Both the position numbers and the translations under genes were made by a program. From Cobetia crustatorum (GTDB lineage Bacteria; Pseudomonadota; Gammaproteobacteria; Pseudomonadales; Halomonadaceae): a DNA stretch of 50,827 nt. Numbering within the stretch: position 1 is the stretch's first letter; every line of letters starts with the position of its first letter. Location of the stretch: contig NZ_JEMF01000048.1 of NCBI RefSeq assembly GCF_000591415.1, positions 1 through 50,827 of the forward strand, read 5' to 3'. The notes under the pieces were generated by a model. It had not been told where the DNA came from and did not search any database. It saw only the letters and a list, made by a program, of their open reading frames with translations. This document shows, in pieces, positions 7,784-15,924 of this stretch.

Positions 7784-7818
7784 AATCCCCCCACAAGCCA
7801 CTAGCTTGCGGGGGGATT
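7784..7818. terminator. Bidirectional terminator
   Basis: Arms 7784-7798 and 7804-7818 pair over 15 positions with one mismatch around a CACTA loop; ends are A/T-rich and the core is a C6/G6 run. It lies between the convergent LysR gene and the repeat-protein gene and can serve both. Confidence 0.75.
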
Positions 7819-7872
7819 GATCAATCACTCGTCGCTCTCATACTCCTTCAAGACAAGCGCGTCACCCAGTGA

Positions 7873-8214
7873 TCAATGCTCGTTCTTCAGCACATCTGCA
7901 TAGCTCTTCTTCTGATACTGAGACTTGGTATCGCTCACCTTGGACTTGGCACTGCTCTTCTGATCACTGATCTTGGACTTGGCGCTGTCCTTGTGAGCGT
8001 TGCCCTGAGATTTGGCATTGCTCTTCTGATCGCTGACCTGGGACTTGGCATTACTCTTCTGATCTCTGATCTGAGATTTGGCACTGTCCTTGGTTTGCGA
8101 GTACTGAGCCTTGGCACTGGCTTTCTGCTCATCACCGAACTGTGACGCCAATGCCACTGAAGAACCTGCCATCGCCATGACCATCAGTGTTGCCAATGTA
8201 ATATTGCGCATCAT
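7873..8214 (-). CDS. Exported protein of 11-residue repeats, LEA-like
   Basis: 113 residues: signal peptide at 1-23 (ending VALA-SQF), then about seven tandem 11-residue units with consensus SAKSQ(I/V)SDQKS between residues 32 and 100, and a short tail (YADVLKNEH). There are no Cys, almost no aromatic residues and few hydrophobic ones, so the mature protein should be soluble and either disordered or an amphipathic helix. The 11-residue period with Ala, Lys and Asp/Gln at set positions recalls group 3 LEA desiccation proteins, but sequence identity is not high enough to claim the family. Start may be the second Met at 8211, which gives a better distance to AAGGA. No close functional homologue recognised. 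Confidence 0.75.
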   Translation of the reverse strand: MMRNITLATLMVMAMAGSSVALASQFGDEQKASAKAQYSQTKDSAKSQIRDQKSNAKSQVSDQKSNAKSQGNAHKDSAKSKISDQKSSAKSKVSDTKSQYQKKSYADVLKNEH

Positions 8215-8618
8215 GTCTTCCTTGTCTCAACCTGCTGAAAGCTGCTTGCGCTGTTGAGAGATATCTCTCAAGGCACACCGTGAGAAGACACTAACCGCTT
8301 GATATTCCTACTCGCAAGCCTACCGCGATGACATGACGAATTCTTGCACCCTGAACTTTCGTTGTATGATTTTACCGACACTAGACGTGCGTCCTGCACT
8401 CTCAAATCTCAATTTGAGACTCAACAACGGGCATGCCGACGAACTCCCTTGACCCCTTGCGAGAAAAACACTCTCATTCATATCAACAGCAGACGAATAC
8501 TCAAGCGTCGGCCGAAGATCATCTTTCATTGGCGCCACTTAACGATATCCATTATCAATCCAGTCACTTCTCTCTACGAGAATAAAAACACGTTTCGGCC
8601 TACCCAGGAGCTCCAGAA
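8215..8618. promoter_or_regulatory. Divergent intergenic region with a 20-bp palindrome
   Basis: About 400 bp between the repeat-protein gene and purU, without a supported gene. At 8400-8419 TCTCAAAT and ATTTGAGA form a perfect palindrome around CTCA, an operator-like site about 200 bp before purU. No glycine or THF riboswitch pattern was recognised. AT content is higher than in the flanking genes, consistent with promoters on both strands. Confidence 0.45.
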
Positions 8619-9497
8619 ATGCCCCACGCGACCTGCACTTCAGAGAATCACTACATCCTCACCATCAGTTGTCCTGCTACATCAGGCATCGTGGCCGCCA
8701 TCACGACCTTCCTCAGCTCGCATGAGTGCTATATCAGCGAACTGGCCCAATACGATGATGAGGACATGGGGCAATTCTTTCTACGAGCCCGCTTCCGCTT
8801 CAATGAAGGGGTAAAAGGCGACGTGGAGCACATGCGCCAGGCATTCGAGGATATCGCCTCACCGTTTGGGATGGAGTGGCAGATGCATGGTGCACGCCAG
8901 AAGATGCCGGTGTTGATCATGGTATCCAAGTTTGATCACTGCCTGGATGACTTGCTCTATCACTACCGCAAGGGTGAGCTGAACATGCAGATCACGGCGG
9001 TCGTTTCCAATCACCTTGATCTGCGTCCGATGGTCGAGCGTGAAGGCATTCGCTTTGTCTATCTGCCCATCACCAAGGACACCAAGGCGCGTCAGGAAGC
9101 GGCACTGATGGACATCGTCGAGGAAACCGGCACCGAATTGGTGGTGCTGGCGCGCTATATGCAGATACTCTCAAATGAGCTTTGTCACAAGCTCTCCGGG
9201 CGCGCCATCAATATCCATCACTCCTTCCTGCCCGGATTCAAGGGAGCCAAGCCTTATCATCAGGCCCATGCACGCGGCGTGAAGCTGATCGGGGCAACCG
9301 CGCACTATGTCACCGCCGACCTGGATGAAGGGCCTATCATCGACCAGGCAGTTCAGCGGGTAGAGCACAACTTCGCACCCGATGATTTGGTAGCAGTCGG
9401 ACGCAATACTGAAACCGAGGCACTCACCAATGCGGTGCGCTATCACATCGAGCGCCGCGTCTTCCTCGCCAATGACCGTACCGTCATCTTCAAGTAA
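8619..9497 (+). CDS. purU: Formyltetrahydrofolate deformylase
   Basis: 292 residues. An N-terminal ACT domain (about 8-85: [23 protein letters not shown]) precedes the formyltransferase-like catalytic domain (from about 90: [21 protein letters not shown]). The active-site segments are intact: [20 protein letters not shown] with catalytic Asn and His, and [18 protein letters not shown] with the Asp. The enzyme hydrolyses 10-formyl-THF to THF and formate and balances the one-carbon pool; the ACT domain senses Met/Gly in E. coli. AGGAG stands eight bases upstream. folD follows after 37 bp, so the two are probably co-transcribed and can connect methylene-THF to formate. Confidence 0.95.
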   Translation: MPHATCTSENHYILTISCPATSGIVAAITTFLSSHECYISELAQYDDEDMGQFFLRARFRFNEGVKGDVEHMRQAFEDIASPFGMEWQMHGARQKMPVLIMVSKFDHCLDDLLYHYRKGELNMQITAVVSNHLDLRPMVEREGIRFVYLPITKDTKARQEAALMDIVEETGTELVVLARYMQILSNELCHKLSGRAINIHHSFLPGFKGAKPYHQAHARGVKLIGATAHYVTADLDEGPIIDQAVQRVEHNFAPDDLVAVGRNTETEALTNAVRYHIERRVFLANDRTVIFK

Positions 9498-9534
9498 GTC
9501 GATGAAAGACAATCCATACAAGGGAAGCGCTCTC

Positions 9535-10482
9535 ATGAATACGCCGACGGCCCCAGCAGCCACATTTCAAGAAACGGCTCATCAGCAAACGGCGCGTTTG
9601 ATCGATGGCAAAGCTGCCTCGATCCGCCTGCTCACGGAAGTCACGGCTGGAGTTGCAACCTTGGCCGCACAGGGTGTGACGCCGGGCCTTGCGGTAGTGT
9701 TGGTAGGTGATGACCCCGCCAGTGGCGTGTATGTACGCAACAAGCTCAAACGTACCGTCGAGTGTGGCATGCAGTCTTTCGAGCATCGTCTTCCAGTACA
9801 GACCACTGAAGCCGAGCTGCTGACATTGGTCGCTATGCTGAACGCCTCTGCCGAGGTTCACGGCATTCTGGTGCAACTGCCCCTGCCCGCCCATATCGAG
9901 GAAGCGGCAGTACTGGAGGCGATCGACCCCGCCAAGGATGTCGATGGATTTCACCGCATGAACGTCGGCGCGCTGGTACAAGGCGCGGATGCCTTGGCAC
10001 CCTGTACGCCCACCGGCTGCATGCGTCTGTTGCGTGACACCTTCACTGAGCAAGGCGGTGACCTCTCGGGCCTGCACGCCGTGGTCATCGGGCGCTCCAA
10101 TATCGTCGGCAAGCCAATGGCCATCCTGTTATTGGCGGCCAACTGCACCGTGACCCAGCTGCACTCGCGTAGCCAGAACTCCGCTGACCTGTGCCGTCAG
10201 GCCGACATCGTGGTTGCGGCCGTTGGCCGTCCGAACATGATCAATGCCGAGTGGATCAAGCCCGGCGCCGTGGTCATCGATGTCGGCATCAACCGTATCG
10301 AGCAGCCCGCCGAGGACAGCCCGACCGGAAAAGCTCGCACGCGTCTGGTTGGCGACGTGGACTTCGATACCGTGGTCTCGGTCGCTGGAGCCATCACCCC
10401 CGTACCCGGTGGCGTGGGCCCAATGACCATCGCCTGCCTACTCGCCAATACTTTGACTGCCGCCCGCCGTCAGTCAGCCTGA
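9535..10482 (+). CDS. folD: Bifunctional methylene-THF dehydrogenase / methenyl-THF cyclohydrolase
   Basis: 315 residues from [11 protein letters not shown], with AGGGA upstream. Contains the FolD signatures: [11 protein letters not shown] with the catalytic Lys, [23 protein letters not shown], the Rossmann segment [17 protein letters not shown] and [15 protein letters not shown] near the C terminus. It is 25-30 residues longer than most FolD proteins because of an N-terminal extension. FolD interconverts 5,10-methylene-, methenyl- and 10-formyl-THF; placed next to purU it supplies the deformylase substrate. This second-gene location suggests a catabolic copy (glycine or betaine one-carbon overflow), with a housekeeping copy possibly elsewhere. 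Confidence 0.95.
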   Translation: MNTPTAPAATFQETAHQQTARLIDGKAASIRLLTEVTAGVATLAAQGVTPGLAVVLVGDDPASGVYVRNKLKRTVECGMQSFEHRLPVQTTEAELLTLVAMLNASAEVHGILVQLPLPAHIEEAAVLEAIDPAKDVDGFHRMNVGALVQGADALAPCTPTGCMRLLRDTFTEQGGDLSGLHAVVIGRSNIVGKPMAILLLAANCTVTQLHSRSQNSADLCRQADIVVAAVGRPNMINAEWIKPGAVVIDVGINRIEQPAEDSPTGKARTRLVGDVDFDTVVSVAGAITPVPGGVGPMTIACLLANTLTAARRQSA

Positions 10483-10569
10483 TCAACAAAAGAAAACGGG
10501 CCTATTGGCTGCGTTCCTCTGACCTGGTTCATGCCACTGGCATGATTGGCGCTGATGATCTGCTTCACG

Positions 10570-11532
10570 CTAATGAGCGCAATGTGCCTGCCGCAGAGCA
10601 TCCAGCTCCTTCAAATAGCGTTCCAGCACCAGATTGGGCGCGCGACTCTTGCGCGTGATGGCGCTGTAATAGGTGACATAGGAATAGGCCACGGGGCTGA
10701 TGGCCTGCATCTTGCCATCACGGACCCAGCGCTCGGCATAGTGCGTGGGCAGGTAGCCCAGATAGCTGCCGGAAAGAATCAGGAAGGCGATGCCCTCACG
10801 ATCAGTGGCAGACGCGGCGGCCTTGAGCGGCTCATGCAGGGCCTTGATGACGGGCGTCTGCGCATAGGCCGGCAGTACCGCGTCGTGCTGGCGTATGGCC
10901 TCTTCGCCCACGGGACGCCCCCGCGCCAGCGTCTCTCCCTGCGCGGGTTCTCGAAACAGGGCATGGCCGCGTGCACAGTAAAGGCAGGAGGTCTCCTCGT
11001 AGAGCGGCCGATACTCAAGCCCCGGCAAGGTCTTGAGCGTGGGGATCACGCCGGTATGCAGACGGCCATCCAGCACGGCACGCTCGATCTCGTTGGGGGG
11101 AATCATGCGAATGTTGATCATCACTTCCGGCCCATGGCGTTTCAGGGCGCTCAGGGCATGTGTGATGTGCATTTCGGGCATGGTGACGAGATTGTCGGTG
11201 ATGCCGATGTTCAACTCACCCTTGAGCCAGGCATGCAGCCCGTTGACTCGCGTACGAAACCCTTCAGTGGCCGCTAGCAGCTGTGTCGCGGCTTCATAGA
11301 CCTCACGGCCTTCATTGCTCAATGAAAAGCCACTTCGCCCTCGCTGGCAAAGCTTGAGACTCAAGCGTGTTTCCAGATCACTCATCGCCATGCTGATCGC
11401 CGCACGGCTGATATTGAGCTCCACTTCGGCGGCCGAAAAGCCACCGCACTCCACCACCTTGCGGAAGATTCTCAGCAAGCGTAGATCCGCGTCACCGAGT
11501 TGTCCGCTCATGGCCTCGCTTCGCCTGGACAT
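10570..11532 (-). CDS. LysR family regulator, likely of the beta-alanine genes
   Basis: 320 residues from MSRRSEAMSGQL, chosen because GGGAGG lies at ideal distance; the frame opens earlier without a site. Helix-turn-helix: GFSAAEVELNISRAAISMAMSDLETRL. The ligand domain carries GELNIGITDNLVTMP and GSYLGYLPTHYAERWVRDGKM. It is divergent from the aminotransferase-dehydrogenase pair, the same layout as bauR with bauA/bauC in Pseudomonas aeruginosa, where the LysR protein responds to beta-alanine. Regulation of the neighbours is inferred from layout, not shown. Confidence 0.9.
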   Translation of the reverse strand: MSRRSEAMSGQLGDADLRLLRIFRKVVECGGFSAAEVELNISRAAISMAMSDLETRLSLKLCQRGRSGFSLSNEGREVYEAATQLLAATEGFRTRVNGLHAWLKGELNIGITDNLVTMPEMHITHALSALKRHGPEVMINIRMIPPNEIERAVLDGRLHTGVIPTLKTLPGLEYRPLYEETSCLYCARGHALFREPAQGETLARGRPVGEEAIRQHDAVLPAYAQTPVIKALHEPLKAAASATDREGIAFLILSGSYLGYLPTHYAERWVRDGKMQAISPVAYSYVTYYSAITRKSRAPNLVLERYLKELDALRQAHCAH

Positions 11533-11605
11533 CAAACCTCCCGATAAAACATCTTGTCTTGTTGTGGACCTTGCAATCCGCACAAGGCTATCGACGTCAT
11601 GCAAG

Positions 11606-11664
11606 ATGCATGCATAAAGTTAAGTAAATGCTTTCCTGAACATCAGTACAACTAGATTTAACTT
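11606..11664. promoter_or_regulatory. Inverted repeats in the LysR/aminotransferase intergenic region
   Basis: The 211-bp divergent region holds a perfect palindrome ATGCATGCAT (11606-11615) and an inverted pair AAGTTAA (11617-11623) and TTAACTT (11658-11664). Two half-sites spaced 34 bp apart suit a LysR-type tetramer spanning operator and promoter. Binding is inferred. Confidence 0.4.
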
Positions 11665-11743
11665 ATCCTTTCGGCATCCTAGTCTGAGGTCATCAACGCA
11701 ACAGCTTCAAAACAACAACACTCATTATTTCGTGGGAGACGTG

Positions 11744-13093
11744 ATGACAGCCTTCGACACCTCGGCAGCCGCCCAAGCAGGACTTAGCGCAGAACAGCTT
11801 GATGCCTATTGGATGCCTTACACGGCCAATCGGCAGTTCAAAAAGGATCCGCGCATCATCACCAAGGCCAAGGGTGCCTATTTCACGGACTCGCATGGTC
11901 GTCAGATCTTCGACGGACTGTCGGGCCTTTGGACCTGCGGTGCTGGCCACTGTCGTCCTGAAATTGCCGAGGCGGTCTCTCAGCAATTGCACCAGCTCGA
12001 TTACGCGCCCTCCTTCCAGTACGGGCACCCCAAAGCCTTTGAGCTAGCGCATCGCTTGAAAGAACTGACGCCAGAAGGATTGGATCATGTCTTCTTCACC
12101 GGCTCCGGCTCTGAAAGTGCCGATACGTCGCTCAAGATCGCCCGCGCTTACTGGCGCAAGAAAGGCAAGGCAACCAAGACCAAGCTGATCGGCCGTAGCA
12201 AGGGCTACCATGGCGTCAACTTCGGCGGCTTCAGCGTTGGCGGTATCGGTGCCAATCGCACGCTCTATGGCCAAGGCGTCGATGCTGATCACCTTCCGCA
12301 CACACTGCTCAAGGAAAACGTCTTTACCCGCGGCATGCCTCAGACCGGTGCCGAACGCGCCGATGAGCTGTTAGAGCTGATCGCATTGCACGATGCATCC
12401 AACATTGCCGCCGTCATCGTCGAACCCATGGCCGGGTCCGCGGGCGTGTTGCCGCCACCGGTAGGCTATCTCAAGCGTCTGCGCGAGCTGTGTGATCAAC
12501 ATGAAATTCTGCTGATCTTCGATGAGGTCATCACTGGATTCGGCCGGATGGGCTCCATGACCGGCGCGGAAGAATTCGGTGTGACGCCGGATATCATGAA
12601 CGTCGCCAAGCAGATCACCAATGGTGCAGTGCCAATGGGCGCGGTCATCGTCAAGAGCGATATCTATCAGACCTTCATGGATACCGGTGGCCCTGACTAC
12701 ATGATGGAACTGCCCCACGGTTACACCTATTCCGGCCATCCTGTCGCGTGCGCCGCAGCGCTAGCCTCGCTCGATATTCTCGAGAATGACCAGCTCATCT
12801 CGCGCGTGCGTGACTTGAGCCCGGTGTTCGAGCAGAAGCTGCACGAACTCAAGGGCACACGCTATATCAGCGACATACGCAATTACGGTCTGGCAGGCGC
12901 TCTACAGGTCGAAGCCTATCCCGGCGAACCGGCACGCCGACCTTATGAGATTGCGATGCACTGCTGGAAAGCCGGTTTCTATGTACGTTACGGCGGCGAT
13001 ACCATCCAACTGGGGCTGCCTTTCATTACGGAACACGATGAGCTCGATCGATTGATCAATGCACTCGGCGATGCCTTTGCAGCACAGGACTGA
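11744..13093 (+). CDS. bauA: Omega-amino acid (beta-alanine):pyruvate aminotransferase
   Basis: 449 residues, class III PLP fold. Key segments: YWMPYTANRQFK at the N terminus, typical of this subgroup; the phosphate-binding GSGSESADTSLKIARAYW; YHGVNFGGFSVGGI; IFDEVITGFGRMG with the PLP-ring Asp; and the Schiff-base Lys289 in NVAKQITNGAVPMG. The match to beta-alanine:pyruvate transaminases of pseudomonads is strong throughout. Product from beta-alanine is malonate semialdehyde, used by the next gene after 71 bp. Start at ATG 11744 with GGGAG upstream rather than the GTG twelve bases earlier. Other omega-amino acids or taurine-like substrates are possible. Confidence 0.92.
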   Translation: MTAFDTSAAAQAGLSAEQLDAYWMPYTANRQFKKDPRIITKAKGAYFTDSHGRQIFDGLSGLWTCGAGHCRPEIAEAVSQQLHQLDYAPSFQYGHPKAFELAHRLKELTPEGLDHVFFTGSGSESADTSLKIARAYWRKKGKATKTKLIGRSKGYHGVNFGGFSVGGIGANRTLYGQGVDADHLPHTLLKENVFTRGMPQTGAERADELLELIALHDASNIAAVIVEPMAGSAGVLPPPVGYLKRLRELCDQHEILLIFDEVITGFGRMGSMTGAEEFGVTPDIMNVAKQITNGAVPMGAVIVKSDIYQTFMDTGGPDYMMELPHGYTYSGHPVACAAALASLDILENDQLISRVRDLSPVFEQKLHELKGTRYISDIRNYGLAGALQVEAYPGEPARRPYEIAMHCWKAGFYVRYGGDTIQLGLPFITEHDELDRLINALGDAFAAQD

Positions 13094-13164
13094 GCCATCT
13101 TTCTCACTCGTTCATCGATTCCGAACACTCATCGCCACTGCCTATTTACTTATTGGAGTTAACA

Positions 13165-14655
13165 ATGAAAACGCTCGGTCACCTCATCAACGGCAATATC
13201 GATCACAGCGAAGGTCGCACCCAGGATATCTTCAACCCTTCTACCGGTGAGGTCGGCGGTCAGGTTCGCCTGGCCAGCAAGTCAACCGTTGAAGAAGCCA
13301 TCGCTGCCGCCGAAGCCGCCTTCCCGGCCTGGCGCAATACTCCGCCCATCAAGCGCGCGCGCGTGATGTTCCGCTTCAAGCAGCTGCTGGAAGAACACGC
13401 CGATGAGATCGCCCGTCTGATCGGGCAGGAGCACGGCAAGATCTGTCACGATGCGTTGGGCGAGCTGCAGCGAGGCATCGAGAATGTCGAATATGCCTGT
13501 GGCGCGCCGGAACTGCTCAAGGGCGAGCACAGCCGCAATACGGGGCCGGGCATCGACTCCTGGAGCGAATTCCAGCCGCTGGGCGTCGTTGCCGGTATCA
13601 CCCCCTTCAACTTCCCCGCCATGGTGCCGCTGTGGATGTATCCGATGGCCATCGCCTGCGGCAATACCTTCATCCTCAAGCCGTCCGAGCGTGATCCGAC
13701 CTCAACGCTATTCATTGCCGAACTGCTGATGGAAGCGGGCCTGCCGCCCGGGGTCATGAATGTCGTCAATGGTGACAAGGAAGCCGTCGACACCCTGCTG
13801 GATGACCCGCGCATCCAGGCGGTCAGTTTCGTGGGCTCCACGCCGATCGCCGAGTACATCTATGGGCGTGCCGCGGCCAATGGCAAGCGCTGCCAGGCCC
13901 TCGGCGGGGCCAAGAACCACGCTATCGTCATGCCGGATGCTGACATGGAATACGTCGCCAACTCACTGAACGGTGCCGCCTTCGGTTCCTCCGGTGAGCG
14001 CTGCATGGCGCTGTCTGTCGCCGTCGCTGTCGGTGACGACGCCGCCGACAAACTGATCGCCCAGATGAAGCAGCAGATGGAAGGCCTCAAGGTTGGCGCC
14101 TACAGCAACAAGGACAACGACTTCGGCCCGCTGATCACCGGCGCGCATCGCGACAAGGTGGTCGGTTACATCGACAGTGCCGAGCAGCAAGGTGCGAAGG
14201 TCGTCGTCGATGGGCGCAATCCGCAGGTCGCCGGCGGCGAGAACGGCTTCTTCGTCGGTGGCACCCTGATCGATGGTGTAACCTCGGATATGACCTGCTA
14301 TCAGGAAGAGATCTTCGGTCCGGTGCTCCTGGTGATGCGTGCCGAGTCGATGGATGCGGCCATGAAGCTGATCAATGATCACGAATATGGCAACGGCACC
14401 TGTATCTATACCCGTGATGGCGAAGCCGCCCGCTATTTCAGTGATCATATCCAGGTCGGCATGGTCGGCATCAATGTGCCGCTGCCGGTACCGGTCGCCT
14501 ATCACAGCTTCGGTGGCTGGAAGCGCTCGCTGTTCGGCGATCTGTCCGCCTACGGTCCAGATGCCGTTCGCTTCTACACCCGTCGCAAGACCATCACTCA
14601 GCGCTGGCCATCGGCGGGTCTGCGTGAAGGTGCTCAGTTCGCCTTCCCTGCCTGA
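13165..14655 (+). CDS. mmsA: CoA-acylating (methyl)malonate-semialdehyde dehydrogenase
   Basis: 496 residues, starting at ATG 13165 after TTGGAG. Aldehyde dehydrogenase superfamily, MmsA type: GVVAGITPFNFPAMVPLWM, the nucleotide segment FVGSTPIAEYIYGRA, ALGGAKNHAIVMPDAD, the catalytic Cys280 in GSSGERCMALS, and EEIFGPVLLV. MmsA forms acetyl-CoA or propionyl-CoA with loss of CO2. Following the beta-alanine transaminase, it very likely turns malonate semialdehyde into acetyl-CoA (the BauC reaction), completing beta-alanine catabolism. A valine-degradation role is possible but no valine genes are nearby. Confidence 0.93.
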   Translation: MKTLGHLINGNIDHSEGRTQDIFNPSTGEVGGQVRLASKSTVEEAIAAAEAAFPAWRNTPPIKRARVMFRFKQLLEEHADEIARLIGQEHGKICHDALGELQRGIENVEYACGAPELLKGEHSRNTGPGIDSWSEFQPLGVVAGITPFNFPAMVPLWMYPMAIACGNTFILKPSERDPTSTLFIAELLMEAGLPPGVMNVVNGDKEAVDTLLDDPRIQAVSFVGSTPIAEYIYGRAAANGKRCQALGGAKNHAIVMPDADMEYVANSLNGAAFGSSGERCMALSVAVAVGDDAADKLIAQMKQQMEGLKVGAYSNKDNDFGPLITGAHRDKVVGYIDSAEQQGAKVVVDGRNPQVAGGENGFFVGGTLIDGVTSDMTCYQEEIFGPVLLVMRAESMDAAMKLINDHEYGNGTCIYTRDGEAARYFSDHIQVGMVGINVPLPVPVAYHSFGGWKRSLFGDLSAYGPDAVRFYTRRKTITQRWPSAGLREGAQFAFPA

Positions 14656-14692
14656 TTCGCCAGCCCTCATCAAGCAAGTCGTTGTAACAACC

Positions 14693-14721
14693 AACGCCGG
14701 ATAGCCTCGCTATCCGGCGTT
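14693..14721 (+). terminator. Terminator of the aminotransferase-dehydrogenase operon
   Basis: Perfect 12-bp stem (14693-14704 with 14710-14721), loop CCTCG, GC-rich core and AA/TT ends. It lies 37 bp past the mmsA stop. Confidence 0.75.
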
Positions 14722-14898
14722 TCCATGGCGCGAGGAAATCACTTTACGCAAAAACCTATAGATAAGCCCCGCAGAGCGCGCGCTTCAGATAAGCCCTTGG
14801 CCCTTGCAGTCCTCGAAAAAGACACCACATCACAATGACAAGCACGCAACGAAGTCACGTAATCTCAAACAGCGTCCGTCACCGCTAAAGGAGTCGAC

Positions 14899-15210
14899 AT
14901 GATCTGGGTAGTCGCCACTGTTACCGCCAAGCAAGGCCACGGTAAAGATGTCTTCAATGAACTTTGCGCCGTCGCGCCCACAGTGCGGGAGGAAGACGGC
15001 TGCCATGCCTATCATCCCTGCCTGGATTCCGAGCGTGTCGCCAGCAAGGACAACGAAGCGCGGCCTGACACCATCACCGTGGTGGAAGCCTGGGAGTCCC
15101 ACGATGCTCTGCAAGCTCACCGCGAGACCGAGCATATGCAGCGCTTTCGTGACAATGCCGGTGAATGGATCACCGATGGTGATATTCGGATCTTGAGCCC
15201 CGCGGGATAA
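14899..15210 (+). CDS. ABM-domain protein, putative quinol monooxygenase
   Basis: 103 residues, one complete ABM domain: MIWVVATVTAKQGHGKDVFNEL, EEDGCHAYHPCLDSE, DTITVVEAWESHDALQAHRETEHMQRF. The His in the EHMQRF segment is typical. Strong AAAGGAG at eight bases. It stands alone between two terminators, so it has its own promoter. Differs clearly from the ABM gene at 6424; substrate unknown. Confidence 0.85.
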   Translation: MIWVVATVTAKQGHGKDVFNELCAVAPTVREEDGCHAYHPCLDSERVASKDNEARPDTITVVEAWESHDALQAHRETEHMQRFRDNAGEWITDGDIRILSPAG

Positions 15211-15218
15211 TCACAATG

Positions 15219-15262
15219 AGATCTCTCGGTAAATGCTGCCTGCTGCGTATACCGAGAGATCT
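15219..15262 (+). terminator. Terminator of the ABM gene
   Basis: A perfect 13-bp inverted repeat (15219-15231 with 15250-15262) with an 18-nt loop followed by TTTA, eight bases past the stop codon. The stem is AT/GC mixed and the loop long, so efficiency is uncertain. Confidence 0.6.
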
Positions 15263-15293
15263 TTATGCGATAGGCCTCCGCAAACCCTTGTAA

Positions 15294-15318
15294 CACGTTG
15301 CTTAACAAGTACAACGTG
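15294..15318. promoter_or_regulatory. Inverted repeat ahead of the metal-efflux operon
   Basis: CACGTTG and CAACGTG face each other across an 11-bp AT-rich spacer, 44 bp before the first gene of the operon. The geometry (7-11-7) suits a dimeric regulator. No MerR or two-component regulator gene is seen next to the operon, so the protein involved is unknown. Confidence 0.4.
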
Positions 15319-15361
15319 AAGGATTGTGTGCGTTCAAGGAAACCCATACACTTATTTCACC

Positions 15362-15808
15362 ATGATCCAACGCACCCAATCCTTGATCATCTATTGCCTG
15401 ATCGCTCTGTTCGGGCTGATGCTTCCCTTAAGTGGGATGGCAGATGCTTCATCGTCTGCGAATATTGAGAGTGTCGTCAGAGGGGAAGCGCCTGCCTCTT
15501 CGATCAAGATGGGGGATGATGCGTCACTTGATGCCTCAGCCAGCTCCGACATGCCAGCGCCATCAGCCTCCCAGGCGATGTCGGCCAGCGACGCCCTGTG
15601 CTTCATGGCCATGAAGTGTTGCCAGACCTCGACATCCGGTCACGCAGCGATCTGTGGTGCCTCCATGGATTGTCACGCCTGTGGCATTACCAGTGCCGTT
15701 GCAATCAAACCGGCCTCCCTGGCCGTGTTGCGAACCTCAGTGACAGCTCGTCACGAGTTCATTCTGTCACGTAGCCCTTCCAATGTGTGGCGCCCTCCCC
15801 GCGCCTGA
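15362..15808 (+). CDS. Small exported Cys/Met-rich protein at the head of the efflux operon
   Basis: 148 residues from MIQRTQSLIIYCLIALFGLM. A signal peptide or membrane anchor covers residues 1-26. Residues 30-75 are Ser/Ala/Asp-rich linker. Residues 76-108 hold a dense cluster CFMAMKCCQTSTSGHAAIC followed by SMDCHACG: seven Cys plus Met and His, fit to bind soft metals. A hydrophobic stretch and a basic tail with RPPRA follow. It resembles the small Cys-rich proteins that often precede Cus/Cop-type operons but I cannot name a family. No good ribosome binding site; expression from its own promoter is inferred. Confidence 0.6.
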   Translation: MIQRTQSLIIYCLIALFGLMLPLSGMADASSSANIESVVRGEAPASSIKMGDDASLDASASSDMPAPSASQAMSASDALCFMAMKCCQTSTSGHAAICGASMDCHACGITSAVAIKPASLAVLRTSVTARHEFILSRSPSNVWRPPRA

Positions 15809-15924
15809 TTCACGTGTCGTGATATGAGTGCTGTCCGTTGCTGACCCTGGGTCCATGCAACGTGCGGTGTCTTTGGCTTGCGCGTTGAATGACGCCAGGC
15901 ATATGCACTGGAATCCAACCTCTC

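Noticed and set aside
9502-9534. Earlier in-frame start for folD at 9502
   Set aside because: It would add 11 residues without family support; AGGGA is placed properly for 9535.
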